Source: Candidatus Planktophila dulcis
Lineage (GTDB): Bacteria > Actinomycetota > Actinomycetes > Nanopelagicales > Nanopelagicaceae
DNA length: 64,000 nt
Assembly (NCBI RefSeq): GCF_002288225.1
Contig: NZ_CP016777.1
Coordinates: 372,001 to 436,000, forward strand
Direction of reading: 5' to 3'
Each line of letters begins with the position of its first letter. Within the stretch, counting starts at the first letter, position 1. The notes below the pieces were generated by a model that was given only the letters and a program-made list of their open reading frames with translations, ran no database searches and had not been told where the DNA came from. Shown one piece after another: positions 8,800-21,830 of this stretch. Both the position numbers and the translations under genes were made by a program.

Positions 8800-9582
8800 A
8801 TGAAGATTGCTGTCTGCGTCAAGCAGGTTCCCGATTCATGGGCTGAGAAGAAGATGGTCAACGGAGTTCTCGATCGTGAGAACGTTGATGCAGTTCTCAA
8901 TGACCTAGATGAATATGCCGTTGAAGAAGCTCTTCGCATTGCTGAAGCTCATGGCGGCAATGAAGAAGGTGGAGCACACACGGTCACTGTTATTTCTATG
9001 GGACCAGATCGCGCAACTGAGGCAGTGCGTAAAGCACTTTCCATGGGTGCAAACGATGCAATCTTGGTCAGCGATAGCGCACTCGCTGGCTCTGATGCCC
9101 TTGCAACATCATCTGTTCTTGCCAAGGTAATTGCAGATGGGGGGTATGACCTTGTTATCTGTGGAACTGAATCTACCGATGCTCGTATGAGCGTTGTGCC
9201 GGCGATGATCAGCGCTCGCCTTGGCTGGGCGCAACTGACCTTTGCATCTAAAGTCACTGTAGATCCTGCAGGAAAAGTCTCCATTACTCGCGTCACCGAA
9301 GCTGGCGTCGATGAAATCTCTGCAGCATTTCCTGTTGTCATCAGCGTTGTTGAAAAAATCAATGAGCCTCGCTACCCATCCTTTAAAGGAATCATGGCTG
9401 CAAAGAAGAAGGTTATTGATCAAAAAGATTTAGCTGCAGTGGGCGCATCAGCGCAGAGTGCGTGGTCACAAGTCAATGATGCAACACCACGTCCTGCACG
9501 AGCAGCCGGTGTCAAAGTCACTGATGAAGGCAATGGCGGACAAGACCTCGTGAACTTCCTAGCAGAGAAGAAATTGATATGA
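8800..9582 (+). CDS. etfB: Electron transfer flavoprotein, beta subunit
   Basis: 260 residues beginning [14 protein letters not shown], the family N-terminus. With EtfA it forms the FAD heterodimer that accepts electrons from acyl-CoA and other dehydrogenases. The family segment [20 protein letters not shown] is visible mid-protein. The stop overlaps the etfA start (ATGA). The frame extends 17 codons upstream, but the -10 box and family consensus favour 8800. Confidence 0.95.
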   Translation: MKIAVCVKQVPDSWAEKKMVNGVLDRENVDAVLNDLDEYAVEEALRIAEAHGGNEEGGAHTVTVISMGPDRATEAVRKALSMGANDAILVSDSALAGSDALATSSVLAKVIADGGYDLVICGTESTDARMSVVPAMISARLGWAQLTFASKVTVDPAGKVSITRVTEAGVDEISAAFPVVISVVEKINEPRYPSFKGIMAAKKKVIDQKDLAAVGASAQSAWSQVNDATPRPARAAGVKVTDEGNGGQDLVNFLAEKKLI

Positions 9583-10532
9583 GCACCGTATTTATCCTGG
9601 CTGATTTTTCAAGTGATAAGGCCACTAAGACCACAGCAGAGCTTGCAACAGCAGGTGCTCGAATTGGCGCTGTCACTGCAGTAGTTCTAGCAGGTAGTGG
9701 AAAAGGTGCAGCACTTGCTGCAACTGTGAACCAAGGACCTATTGCAAGTGTTCTTGTTATTGAATCTGATGACTTTGCATCCCACGGCGTTGCAGCATCT
9801 GCCGATGCGCTTGCAAGCCTTGTGAAAGAGAAGTCACCTGCTGCCGTTCTTATTGCATCGCATGCATTTGGTAAAGAAGTTGCAGCTCGCGTTGCGGTAC
9901 TGACTGAATCTGGAATTATCACTGACGCCGTTGATGTTGCAGCAGATTGCACAGCAACTCAGCTTGTCTTTGGTGGATCAACAACAGTGCACTCTAAGGT
10001 CTCACATGGCGTTGCAATCATTACTGTTCGCCCCAATAGCGTTGAAGCAGATTTATCTGCATCATCTCCTGCAATTACTAATGGCACAGCGAATATTGGA
10101 AATGATGCAAAGAAAGCAACTATTTCTTCATCACAACCACCTGTAAAGGGTGGCCGTCCTGAATTAACGGAGGCCAATGTGGTTGTCTCGGGTGGACGTG
10201 GAACTGATGGAAACTTTGCACCTGTTGAAGCATTCGCTGATTCACTGGGCGCAGCAGTTGGTGCATCACGCGCAGCAACTGATGCAGGGTGGTATCCACA
10301 CTCACACCAAGTTGGTCAGACAGGAAAGACAGTGAGCCCACAGCTCTATGTCGCATGCGGAATCTCTGGCGCAATCCAACACCGCGCAGGAATGCAGACT
10401 TCAAAGACAATCGTCGTGGTCAATAAAGATCCTGAAGCACCGCTCTTTGATATTGCAGATTTCGGCGTCATCGGAGACCTCTTTAACGTGCTGCCCAAGG
10501 CCACAGAAGGCATCACAGCCCGCACGAACTAG
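9579..10532 (+). CDS. etfA: Electron transfer flavoprotein, alpha subunit
   Basis: 317 residues. The C-terminal FAD domain is clear: [10 protein letters not shown], then [20 protein letters not shown] and [19 protein letters not shown]. Pairs with EtfB just upstream (4-base overlap). The next gene, a cysteine desulfurase, starts 10 bases later; a TAGACT box 6 bases before that start may give it its own leaderless transcript. Confidence 0.96.
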   Translation: MSTVFILADFSSDKATKTTAELATAGARIGAVTAVVLAGSGKGAALAATVNQGPIASVLVIESDDFASHGVAASADALASLVKEKSPAAVLIASHAFGKEVAARVAVLTESGIITDAVDVAADCTATQLVFGGSTTVHSKVSHGVAIITVRPNSVEADLSASSPAITNGTANIGNDAKKATISSSQPPVKGGRPELTEANVVVSGGRGTDGNFAPVEAFADSLGAAVGASRAATDAGWYPHSHQVGQTGKTVSPQLYVACGISGAIQHRAGMQTSKTIVVVNKDPEAPLFDIADFGVIGDLFNVLPKATEGITARTN

Positions 10533-10541
10533 ACTGCTCCC

Positions 10542-11680
10542 ATGAGCGTCTATCTCGACCATGCGGCTACTACGCCGATGTTCGATATCGCCATTGATGC
10601 GATGAATACTTCACTTCGCAAACTCGGTAACCCTTCATCTCTTCACACAGAAGGTCGCTCAACTCGTAAAGATGTTGAAGATGCGAGAGAGAAGATTGCT
10701 AAGGGCGTTGGCTGTTTATCGAGTGAAGTCATCTTCACCGGCTCAGGCACAGAAGCCAATAACGCAGCTATCAAGGGTCTGTTCTGGCATAGCGATAAGA
10801 AAGTCATTCTCATCTCCAGCATCGAACACCATGCTGTTCTTGACCCAGCACATTGGCTTGTAGAACATGAGGGCGCTGAGCTCTTTGAGATTCCAGTTGA
10901 TGCTGATGGAGTCATTGATCTTGTATTCCTCAAGAAGACCGTTGCAGAGCGCGCATCAGAGATTGCGCTCATTTCTGTGATGCATAGCAATAATGAGACT
11001 GGTGTGATTCAACCGATTGCAGAAGTTGTAAAGATTGCAGGCGATATCCCTGTCCATTGTGATGCGGTGCAGAGCTTTACTAAGGTGGCACTCTCCTTTA
11101 AAGATCTAGGCCTCTTTGCGATGACAATCAGTGGACATAAAGTTGGTGGACCACTTGGTATCGGCGCGCTAATTCTGCGCCGCGCAGTAGAAATTCCAGC
11201 TCTCTTACATGGCGGGGGACAAGAGCGCGATATTCGAAGTGGCACACTCAATGCTCCATCGATTGTGGCACTTGCTGCAGCTGTTGAAGCAAAGCTCTAT
11301 GACGCAAGCAAAGTTGCAGAGCTACGTGATTCATTTGAAGCAGGCGTTCTTGCATCTCGTCCTGATGCTGTCATTAACGGCAAAAGTGCACCGCGCCTTC
11401 CAGGAATTTCCAACATTACATTTCCAGGAACACAGAGTGATTCACTATTACTTCTTATGGACTCACAGAAAGTTTCCTGTTCCACAGGTGCTGCCTGCAC
11501 AGCAGGAGTTCACCGCCCCAGCCATGTATTGATGGCGATGGGCCTTACTGATGTGGTTTCTCAATCATCACTGCGCTTCTCATTTGGAACGACCAATACC
11601 GCTAGCGATGTTGCCTATGCACTCTCTGTTTTGCCTGATGTGATTGAACGCGGTTTAGCTGCCAATGCAGTGGGTAGAAA

Positions 11681-11684
<4 letters not shown>
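10542..11684 (+). CDS. Cysteine desulfurase (NifS/IscS family)
   Basis: 380 residues. Removes sulfur from cysteine using PLP and passes it on as a persulfide. Visible: N-terminal [10 protein letters not shown], the PLP lysine in [14 protein letters not shown], and the catalytic cysteine in [12 protein letters not shown]. The short active-site loop is of the IscS/NifS kind. It overlaps mnmA by 4 bases, so it most likely supplies sulfur for tRNA 2-thiolation by MnmA; this pairing is standard in actinobacteria. Confidence 0.94.
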
Positions 11685-14772
<3,088 letters not shown>

Positions 14773-14784
14773 TAATCTTCACTC

Positions 14785-14904
14785 ATGATGATGCTCAACG
14801 CCGAAGTTGTTCGTGAACTTCCCCTTCCTCCCTATGCATTCGGTCTTATTGCATTCGGAGTCTTTGCATTCCTTCTGTATATCGTTCTTCGCTTCGATAA
14901 GTAG
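14785..14904 (+). CDS. Small membrane protein (39 aa)
   Basis: Three ATGs in a row (14785, 14788, 14791) open a frame of 37-39 residues with one hydrophobic segment, LPPYAFGLIAFGVFAFLLYI, followed by the basic end VLRFDK. It fills the gap between ligA and nadD almost exactly, ending 6 bases before nadD. Tiny one-helix proteins at this position are common in actinobacteria. Function unknown. Confidence 0.65.
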   Translation: MMMLNAEVVRELPLPPYAFGLIAFGVFAFLLYIVLRFDK

Positions 14905-14910
14905 TAGACC

Positions 14911-15462
14911 TTGCGCGTAGGGCTTTACGGCGGCACATTCGACCCCATTCATAACGGTCACATGCACGTTATCCAGGAGTTAATCTCTCGAAAGATTGTG
15001 GATCACTTACTTGTTCTTCCAGCTGGCCAACCGCGTCTGCGCGATAACGAGCCACATGCAACTGGTGCCCAGCGCCGTGCCATGTGTCAGTTAGCGGTGA
15101 GTGAACTCCCTGCTGAGATAAGTAAGTGCGTTGAAGTAAATCCCATTGAAGTATTACGAGAAGGACCTAGCTTCACGATCGATACCGTTGAGGCTGTGGC
15201 GCAGAACTATGAAGGCGACACCATTGTTCTCATTGTCGGCACTGATGCCTACGAAAAGATTGATCAATGGCATCGCGCTGATGAGCTTAAAGAGATGGTT
15301 GAGTTTGTTGTCATTGACCGCCCTGAATTTTCTGGACAGCACAACACAAGCGTGGATGCGATTGCAGTCTCTGCAACTGATATCCGAGCACATAAATCTG
15401 ATGCAGTACCGGCGGCAGTCGCCGCCTATATAAAGGAGCACAACCTCTATGCCAGCAAGTAA
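14911..15462 (+). CDS. nadD: Nicotinate-nucleotide adenylyltransferase
   Basis: 183 residues with a TTG start; the N-terminus MRVGLYGGTFDPIHNGHMHV carries the nucleotidyltransferase GGTFDPxHxGH motif, and VSATDIRAHK matches the C-terminal SxTxxR motif. Makes deamido-NAD from nicotinate mononucleotide. The TTG is chosen because the motif begins immediately after it. Overlaps rsfS by 14 bases. Confidence 0.94.
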   Translation: MRVGLYGGTFDPIHNGHMHVIQELISRKIVDHLLVLPAGQPRLRDNEPHATGAQRRAMCQLAVSELPAEISKCVEVNPIEVLREGPSFTIDTVEAVAQNYEGDTIVLIVGTDAYEKIDQWHRADELKEMVEFVVIDRPEFSGQHNTSVDAIAVSATDIRAHKSDAVPAAVAAYIKEHNLYASK

Positions 15463-15823
15463 AGCCTGCGTCGAACGCACACAGATTGCAGCACGCGCTG
15501 CCGTTGATAAGTTCGGTACCGAACTCGTTGCACTCGACCTCTCAGATCAGAGTGTGCTCAGTGAGGTATTCCTTATTGTTACTGCAACCAATGCAAAGAT
15601 GATTGGCAGTATTGCAGACGAAGTAGAAGAGCAGCTTCGCCTTGTGGGGGATAAGCCACTACGCCGTGAAGGTACGGATGAATGGGTGCTCATTGATTAC
15701 TCAGATCTCGTCATTCATATCCAATCGACAGAGCTTCGTCGTTATTACATGCTCGATCGCTTGTGGAATGACTGCCCAAAGATTGAACTCGATATCGTTA
15801 AAGAGGAAGCAGCTCGTGGGTAA
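15449..15823 (+). CDS. rsfS: Ribosome silencing factor RsfS
   Basis: 124 residues of the RsfS/YbeB/Iojap family, which binds L14 on the large subunit and prevents subunit joining when nutrients are short. Family segments: FLIVTATNAKMIGSIADEVEE and GTDEWVLIDYSDLVIHI. Nested between nadD and the phosphatase with overlaps of 14 and 8 bases. Confidence 0.95.
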   Translation: MPASKACVERTQIAARAAVDKFGTELVALDLSDQSVLSEVFLIVTATNAKMIGSIADEVEEQLRLVGDKPLRREGTDEWVLIDYSDLVIHIQSTELRRYYMLDRLWNDCPKIELDIVKEEAARG

Positions 15824-16475
15824 TCAGATCATTTTGTGGCGCCACGGACAGACCGAATGGAATGTTGCCAATAAGTTTCAAGGCCACACAGATATTCCAC
15901 TCAATGAGGTGGGAAAGTTTCAAGCATCCCATGCAGCGCCCATGATCGCTGCAATGGATCCCACAATGATTATTGCAAGTGATTTGGTTCGAGCGCAGAG
16001 CACAGCCCATGAGTTAGTCAAGCTCACAGGACTTGAAGTACTTACCGACCCACGCCTTCGCGAGACAAATTGCGGAAACTGGGAAGGCTTAACCGGTGAT
16101 GAGATTCGAAAAGTAGATCTAGCTAACTTACGTGAATGGTCGATGGGTGGAGATAACCCAGCTGGCACAGTGGGTGAAAGACGTAGCGAAGTTGGAGCAC
16201 GTGGAGTTGCAGCGATTACGGAAGCACTCGCAGGTAAAGAGAATCAGCGACTTGTCGTTGCAACACATGGTGGAACATCTCGAACAATTATTGGTTCTTT
16301 TCTTGATTTGCCGATTCCATACTGGTCTCGCGTTGGTGGGTTATCAAATGCGCAATGGTCGATTCTTGAAGAGTCGCCTAAAGGTTGGTTATTGGTCGAA
16401 CATAACGCCGGATCTATTCCAGAGCCTGTCTATGGCGAAGAATCCGGCGCAGTGATACCTGATTCAGTACGGTAA
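15816..16475 (+). CDS. Histidine phosphatase family protein (phosphoglycerate-mutase-like)
   Basis: 219 residues from the GTG at 15816, giving MGNQIILWRHGQTEWN. The RHG motif holds the phospho-accepting histidine, and the second histidine is in VVATHGGTSR. Broad family of phosphatases and mutases. In actinobacteria a member following rsfS is conserved; its substrate is not established by sequence. The frame continues upstream inside rsfS, but this GTG places the RHG motif at the usual distance from the N-terminus. Confidence 0.88.
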   Translation: MGNQIILWRHGQTEWNVANKFQGHTDIPLNEVGKFQASHAAPMIAAMDPTMIIASDLVRAQSTAHELVKLTGLEVLTDPRLRETNCGNWEGLTGDEIRKVDLANLREWSMGGDNPAGTVGERRSEVGARGVAAITEALAGKENQRLVVATHGGTSRTIIGSFLDLPIPYWSRVGGLSNAQWSILEESPKGWLLVEHNAGSIPEPVYGEESGAVIPDSVR

Positions 16476-16493
16476 AGTTCGCTTTTTAACAGC

Positions 16494-16566
16494 GGGGATA
16501 TGGCGCAATTGGTAGCGCGCTTCCATGGCATGGAAGAGGTTAGGGGTTCGATTCCCCTTATCTCCA
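16494..16566 (+). tRNA. tRNA-Ala (anticodon GGC)
   Basis: Cloverleaf folds fully: acceptor GGGGATA with TATCTCC, D-stem GCGC, anticodon stem CTTCC/GGAAG with loop ATGGCAT (anticodon GGC), T-arm AGGGG TTCGATT CCCCT, discriminator A. CCA is not encoded. The leuS start codon begins 2 bases after the discriminator. Confidence 0.95.
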
Positions 16567-16567
16567 C

Positions 16568-19039
16568 GTGAGTACAGAACGCGAACACGCGGCATACGAT
16601 TTTGCATACGTGCAAGAGAAGTGGCTGCCGATTTGGGATGCGCTCGAGCCATTTAAATCTGGTCGAGCCGATGATGTGCGCCCGAAGAAGTATGTACTCG
16701 ATATGTTCCCTTATCCATCAGGTGATCTACATATGGGCCATGCCGAGGCATATGCACTCGGGGATGTAATTGCTCGTTACTGGATTCAAAAAGGTTTCAA
16801 CGTCATGCACCCGATCGGTTGGGATGCATTTGGATTACCTGCAGAAAATGCTGCAATCAAGCGCAATGAAGATCCACGTATTTGGACCTATGAAAACATA
16901 GCAACGCAGAAAGCTTCGATGCGACGCTATGCATGTTCATTCGACTGGGATCGCGTCTTTAACACATGCGATCCTGAGTACTACAAGTGGAACCAATGGC
17001 TCTTTACCAAACTTCATGACCGTGGCTTGGCATATCGCAAGGACTCTGCAGTTAACTGGTGCCCAGGGTGTCAGACAGTATTGGCTAATGAACAAGTAGT
17101 AGCTGGACTCTGTGAACGATGTGACACAGCTGTCACCAAGAAGAAGCTCAACCAGTGGTATTTCAAGATTACTGATTACGCAGATCGCTTACTCGATGAC
17201 ATGTCAGAGCTAGAAGGCAAGTGGCCTGAAAAAGTCTTGCTCATGCAGCGCAACTGGATTGGTCGCTCACAAGGTGCCAACGTTAACTTTGTCATCGAAG
17301 GTCGCACAGAACCTGTCACAATTTACACAACTCGCCCCGATACTTTATACGGTGCAACATTTATGGTTGTTGCAGCTGACTCAGCACTGGCTGCTGAACT
17401 TGCAGCTGGCACACCCGTTGAAGCTGAATTCAAATCATATTTAGAGAAGATTAAGGCTGCATCAGATATCGATCGCCTTGCAACAGATCGCCCGAAATCT
17501 GGCGTTGATTTGCAGCGCTTTGCAATCAATCCAGTTAATGGCGAAAAGCTTCCTATCTGGGCATCTGATTATGTACTCGCAGATTATGGAACAGGTGCCA
17601 TCATGGCTGTTCCGGCTCACGATCAGCGCGACCTTGATTTTGCAAAGGCGATGGGACTTTCTGTTCGCGTAGTTGTTGAAACAGGCGAGGAAGATCCCAA
17701 TGAAACCGGTATTGCCACAACTGGTGATGGAAAGCTTGTTAACTCTGGATCTCTTAACGGTTTAACAAAGAGTGATGCGATTGCCGCAATTAATAAGCAG
17801 CTTGAAGCAGATGGACTTGGAAAGTCAGCTCGTAACTATCGCTTGCGCGATTGGCTTGTATCTCGCCAGCGTTATTGGGGCACGCCTATCCCAATCGTTC
17901 ACTGCGACAAGTGCGGTGAGGTAGCTGTTCCAGATTCAGAACTTCCATTGTTGTTACCTGATGCAAAGGGCTTAGATCTCAAGCCAAAGGGACAATCACC
18001 ACTTGCTGCAGCAACTGAGTGGGTTAATACCAAGTGCCCTAAGTGTGCAGGCCCTGCCATGCGCGATACCGACACGATGGATACCTTCGTTGACTCATCT
18101 TGGTACTACTTGCGTTACCCATCATCGACGAATTCGACTGAACCATTTAATCGCGCAGAGATTGATACATGGCTACCCGTTGATCAATATGTGGGTGGCG
18201 TTACCCACGCAATTCTGCACTTGCTCTACTCGCGCTTCTTCACCAAAGTCTTATATGACATGAAGATGCTCTCATTTACTGAGCCTTTCACGCGTCTTCT
18301 CAACCAAGGAATGGTTGTCATGGATGGCTCTGCGATGTCTAAATCTCGTGGCAACCTCGTGCGCCTATCTGATGAACTTGAAAACCACGGCGTTGATGCA
18401 ATTCGTTTATCTATGGTCTTCTCAGGTCCGCCTGAAGATGATGTGGATTGGTCAGATGTTTCACCATCAGGCTCTGTGAAGTTCCTGAGTCGTGCATGGC
18501 GTCTATCAGGTGATGTCACATCAGCACCTGGTGTTGATTTCGGTAAGGGCGAGCTTTCACTTCGCAAGGCAACACATAAAGCACTTCATGATGCAGGTTT
18601 TGCCGTTGAATCTTTTAGATTTAACGTAGCCATTGCTCGTGTGATGGAGCTTGTGAATGCAACACGTAAGGCAATTGATTCAGGTTGTGGCGCGGCAGAT
18701 CCTGCAGTGCGTGAGGCAACGGAAGCAACCGCAATTATGTTATCCCTTGTTGCACCATTTACAGCAGAGGAAATGTGGGAGCGCTTAGGCCATAAGCCCG
18801 CTATCGCACTTGCTGGCTGGCCCGCAGTAGATCCAGCCCTGCTTGTGGATGACGAAGTAGAGGCTGTTATTCAGATTAACGGCAAGATTGTTGGACGCAT
18901 CAATGTCTCACCAACGATTTCAGATGCTGATTTTGAAGCAGCCGCCCTAGCTCTTCCTGCGATTGTCGCAGAGCTCAAGGGCGCAACGCCTAAGAAGGTT
19001 ATTGCTCGCGCTCCAAAGCTTGTCAACATCGTTCTGTAA
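16568..19039 (+). CDS. leuS: Leucyl-tRNA synthetase
   Basis: 823 residues. HIGH-type motif [13 protein letters not shown] near residue 56, a CP1 editing domain with [13 protein letters not shown] and the region around [31 protein letters not shown], and the KMSKS-type [10 protein letters not shown] loop, then an anticodon-binding domain. A zinc-type CDKCGEV/CPKC pair is present. The GTG at 16568 is the only start that fits the family N-terminus ([15 protein letters not shown]), yet it lies one base after the tRNA-Ala discriminator, so there is no room for a ribosome binding site outside the tRNA. Confidence 0.97.
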   Translation: MSTEREHAAYDFAYVQEKWLPIWDALEPFKSGRADDVRPKKYVLDMFPYPSGDLHMGHAEAYALGDVIARYWIQKGFNVMHPIGWDAFGLPAENAAIKRNEDPRIWTYENIATQKASMRRYACSFDWDRVFNTCDPEYYKWNQWLFTKLHDRGLAYRKDSAVNWCPGCQTVLANEQVVAGLCERCDTAVTKKKLNQWYFKITDYADRLLDDMSELEGKWPEKVLLMQRNWIGRSQGANVNFVIEGRTEPVTIYTTRPDTLYGATFMVVAADSALAAELAAGTPVEAEFKSYLEKIKAASDIDRLATDRPKSGVDLQRFAINPVNGEKLPIWASDYVLADYGTGAIMAVPAHDQRDLDFAKAMGLSVRVVVETGEEDPNETGIATTGDGKLVNSGSLNGLTKSDAIAAINKQLEADGLGKSARNYRLRDWLVSRQRYWGTPIPIVHCDKCGEVAVPDSELPLLLPDAKGLDLKPKGQSPLAAATEWVNTKCPKCAGPAMRDTDTMDTFVDSSWYYLRYPSSTNSTEPFNRAEIDTWLPVDQYVGGVTHAILHLLYSRFFTKVLYDMKMLSFTEPFTRLLNQGMVVMDGSAMSKSRGNLVRLSDELENHGVDAIRLSMVFSGPPEDDVDWSDVSPSGSVKFLSRAWRLSGDVTSAPGVDFGKGELSLRKATHKALHDAGFAVESFRFNVAIARVMELVNATRKAIDSGCGAADPAVREATEATAIMLSLVAPFTAEEMWERLGHKPAIALAGWPAVDPALLVDDEVEAVIQINGKIVGRINVSPTISDADFEAAALALPAIVAELKGATPKKVIARAPKLVNIVL

Positions 19040-19096
19040 TCAACAGAGCTCACTTTTTTGCGCTAATACTCGCGCTCCATCTAGCACCATCCGCGG

Positions 19097-19705
19097 ATGG
19101 AAAATGAATATCTCTCTAATCTAAGAAATTGGTGGGGCGATCTCCACTACTCGTCCCTTCAAAAACGAGGCCTTGCAATCATTGCCTGCCTTGTCATCAT
19201 CATCTCTGCACTCTTTGTTCTCCGTGGTTCTTCACAAGAAGTTATTGCAGCCCCTGCTCCCCTTGAGATGGAAAGCATTTCGCAGCAAAGATTGATGGTC
19301 GATGTTGCAGGCGCCGTTGTGAACCCTGGTGTGTATTCCCTTCCCCTGAATGCACGCGTCTTTGAAGCAATTAAAGCTGCAGGCGGGCTCAAGAAAGGTG
19401 CTGATACTTCCGATATCAATCAGGCACGAATACTCAGAGATGGTGAACAGATATATGTCTATCCCACCACAACAAGTTCTGGGGGAGTTGCAAGGCCTGC
19501 AATGCGAAAGAACGGCCCCGTCATGATTAATAGAGCTACTGTGAAAGATTTCGAATCACTCGATGGCATAGGTCCTGTGCTCGCCAATCGCATCGTGAGC
19601 TATCGAAAGATTAATGGACCTTTTGCAGCAGTTGAAGATCTCTTAAAAGTTCCTGGTATCGGGCAGAGCAAATTCGCACAGTTCAAAGAGAAGCTGCGCG
19701 TGTAA
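19097..19705 (+). CDS. comEA: ComEA family DNA-binding competence protein
   Basis: 202 residues: short cytoplasmic N-terminus, one membrane helix (about residues 25-43), an SLBB domain (VDVAGAVVNPGVYSLP) and a C-terminal helix-hairpin-helix pair (LDGIGPVLANRIVSYR and VPGIGQSKFAQF). Binds incoming DNA outside the membrane and hands it to ComEC, encoded directly downstream. No other pilus or uptake genes are in the window. Confidence 0.92.
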   Translation: MENEYLSNLRNWWGDLHYSSLQKRGLAIIACLVIIISALFVLRGSSQEVIAAPAPLEMESISQQRLMVDVAGAVVNPGVYSLPLNARVFEAIKAAGGLKKGADTSDINQARILRDGEQIYVYPTTTSSGGVARPAMRKNGPVMINRATVKDFESLDGIGPVLANRIVSYRKINGPFAAVEDLLKVPGIGQSKFAQFKEKLRV

Positions 19706-19848
19706 TCGACAGTCGCGCCCTCGCATTAGGGGGTGCGATCTGGGTTGGCGCACTCATACAAAGTTGGAGCGCACCGTGGGCTATCTCTGCGGTAGCGCTC
19801 CTTCTGGCTCTTATCTCAACGCGCAAGAGACGATTTGTCGTACTCATC

Positions 19849-21825
19849 GTGGCACTTCTTCTTGGTGCATCCATCATGTCGATTCGTATGACAGCGCTGG
19901 AATCAAGTGCCATTCATCAATATCGGGATAGAAGCACCGAAGTCATCGTTCAAGTAACTACCGATCCAGTACGTGTTGCTCCCAAGATTATGGGAACAGC
20001 TTTTGCGCCAACATCTTTTAGCTTTATAGGCCAGGCACTTGAAGTAGATAACCGCTACAAACTTCGCATACCTGTTCGAGTCTTTGCCTCAACGTATAGC
20101 GTTGAAGGTTTGCTTCCGGGTCAAAAGATAAGCGTGCAGGCTAAGGTTCTAAAGAGTAAAGAGCGACGGGTTGCAGCGCTGCTAATAGTTAAGCAGAGAG
20201 TGAAGGTATTAACGCCACCATCTCGATGGGCCCAATCACTTGCAACTATTCGCCTTGGGCTTCGACAGGCAACGGGCACAGGAGATGCGGGTGCGTTGAT
20301 TCCCGGAATGGTTATTGGAGATGTGAGTAAACAGAGCGCTGATTTCAAAAACGATATGCGCAGATCAGGGCTTACCCATCTTGTTGCAGTCAGTGGCGCA
20401 AACTTTGCCATTGTTTCAACCTTTGTCTTGTGGGGGATGCAATTCATCTTTCGAAGGCTCAATCACCGCCTTATTGCAACTGCGATATTTCTAGCTGCAT
20501 TTATCGCACTTGTGCGTCCATCACCATCAGTGCTTCGCGCAGCTGCCATGGCTGCAGTTCTTCTCTTCGCATATGGAAGACGACAAGGTCGCGATTCATT
20601 GCCAGCGCTTGGCTTTGCCATAGGAGCAGTGGTGATTGCCGATCCTTTTCAGGCGCGTGATCCAGGTTTTGCACTCTCTGTTCTTGCAACCGCAGGGCTG
20701 CTGCTCCTTGCACCAAAGATAAAACCAAAGTTCTTAGCTCCACCGATTGCTGCAATGGTTTTTTGTGCACCCATCATCGTCTCCCTCTCTGGATATATCA
20801 GCCCCATGAGCGTTCTCGCCAACTTACTTGCCGCCCCTGCCGTCACACCTATCACCATTGTGGGATTTATTGCAGCACTCATCTCTCCTATTGCACCTGT
20901 GATATCAGCAGGGTTGATATTTCTTGTGAAGCCACTTGCTACATGGATTGCTTGGGTTGCCGAGTGGATTGCACAATTTCCCGTCTTCACACTAATAACA
21001 GGACTCTATGGCTTCCTTGCGGCAGCGTTGATAGTTGCTGCTATCTACTTTGGCCGTGCAAAGTTTGCAATCGGCTTATTGATTCTTGTCATCGCCTTCT
21101 CCTGGATACAGCGATTTCCAGCAGGAGATTGGCAGATTGCCAATTGTGATATCGGTCAAGGTGATGCGATGGTGATTAACTTAAAGAACAATCGAGGGAT
21201 AGTCATTGATGTGGGACCAGATCCACAAGCCATGGATAGATGTTTACATCAACTAGGAATCAAAGAGATTCCACTACTTATTCTGACTCACGTGCATGCA
21301 GATCATGTGGGTGGGTTGCAAGGAGCTAAGAAGAACCGAAAAGTTGGCACAACATGGTTTGGCAATATCAGCGCAGGAGCAAAGGCACGTATTGATGGAA
21401 TAGATATCGAAGTAATCTGGCCAGAGCAAGGTGATTTCGATGGCAACCCCAATAACGCAAGTATTGCGGCAACCTTTCGCTCCAAAGATTTCACACTCTT
21501 TGCAGCCGGTGATATTGAACCTCCGGTGCAGAGCCTGCTCAGATCACGAGTTGGTAAGGTCGATATCTATAAAGTTGCACATCACGGCTCCAAATATCAA
21601 GACCTCGATTTAATGCGAGAGCTCGCACCGGCACTGGCCATCATCAGCGTTGGCGCTGAAAATAGCTATGGACATCCTGCACCGAGCACTATCTCGGCCT
21701 TGACCGACTTACACGCTAAGGTATTGCGTACCGATATTGGTGGGGCAGTTGCCATCCGAGCAGAGCGCCATCGCTTATCAATCCAGCGCAGCAAGCGCTG
21801 GTTAAGGATTTTCTTCTGGAGTTAG
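19849..21825 (+). CDS. comEC: ComEC/Rec2 family DNA uptake channel
   Basis: At least 658 residues: N-terminal soluble OB-like domain, multi-helix Competence core (VAVSGANFAIVS) and a C-terminal metallo-beta-lactamase domain with LTHVHADHVGG. 19849 (GTG) is the first standard start codon, but the frame is open further up to the end of comEA, and the extra 48 codons encode two hydrophobic stretches (ALALGGAIWVGALI and WAISAVALLLALI) that match the usual ComEC N-terminal helices. The true product therefore probably begins at 19705, where the comEA stop reads TAATC rather than TAATG. Confidence 0.92.
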   Translation: MALLLGASIMSIRMTALESSAIHQYRDRSTEVIVQVTTDPVRVAPKIMGTAFAPTSFSFIGQALEVDNRYKLRIPVRVFASTYSVEGLLPGQKISVQAKVLKSKERRVAALLIVKQRVKVLTPPSRWAQSLATIRLGLRQATGTGDAGALIPGMVIGDVSKQSADFKNDMRRSGLTHLVAVSGANFAIVSTFVLWGMQFIFRRLNHRLIATAIFLAAFIALVRPSPSVLRAAAMAAVLLFAYGRRQGRDSLPALGFAIGAVVIADPFQARDPGFALSVLATAGLLLLAPKIKPKFLAPPIAAMVFCAPIIVSLSGYISPMSVLANLLAAPAVTPITIVGFIAALISPIAPVISAGLIFLVKPLATWIAWVAEWIAQFPVFTLITGLYGFLAAALIVAAIYFGRAKFAIGLLILVIAFSWIQRFPAGDWQIANCDIGQGDAMVINLKNNRGIVIDVGPDPQAMDRCLHQLGIKEIPLLILTHVHADHVGGLQGAKKNRKVGTTWFGNISAGAKARIDGIDIEVIWPEQGDFDGNPNNASIAATFRSKDFTLFAAGDIEPPVQSLLRSRVGKVDIYKVAHHGSKYQDLDLMRELAPALAIISVGAENSYGHPAPSTISALTDLHAKVLRTDIGGAVAIRAERHRLSIQRSKRWLRIFFWS

Positions 21826-21830
21826 GGGGT

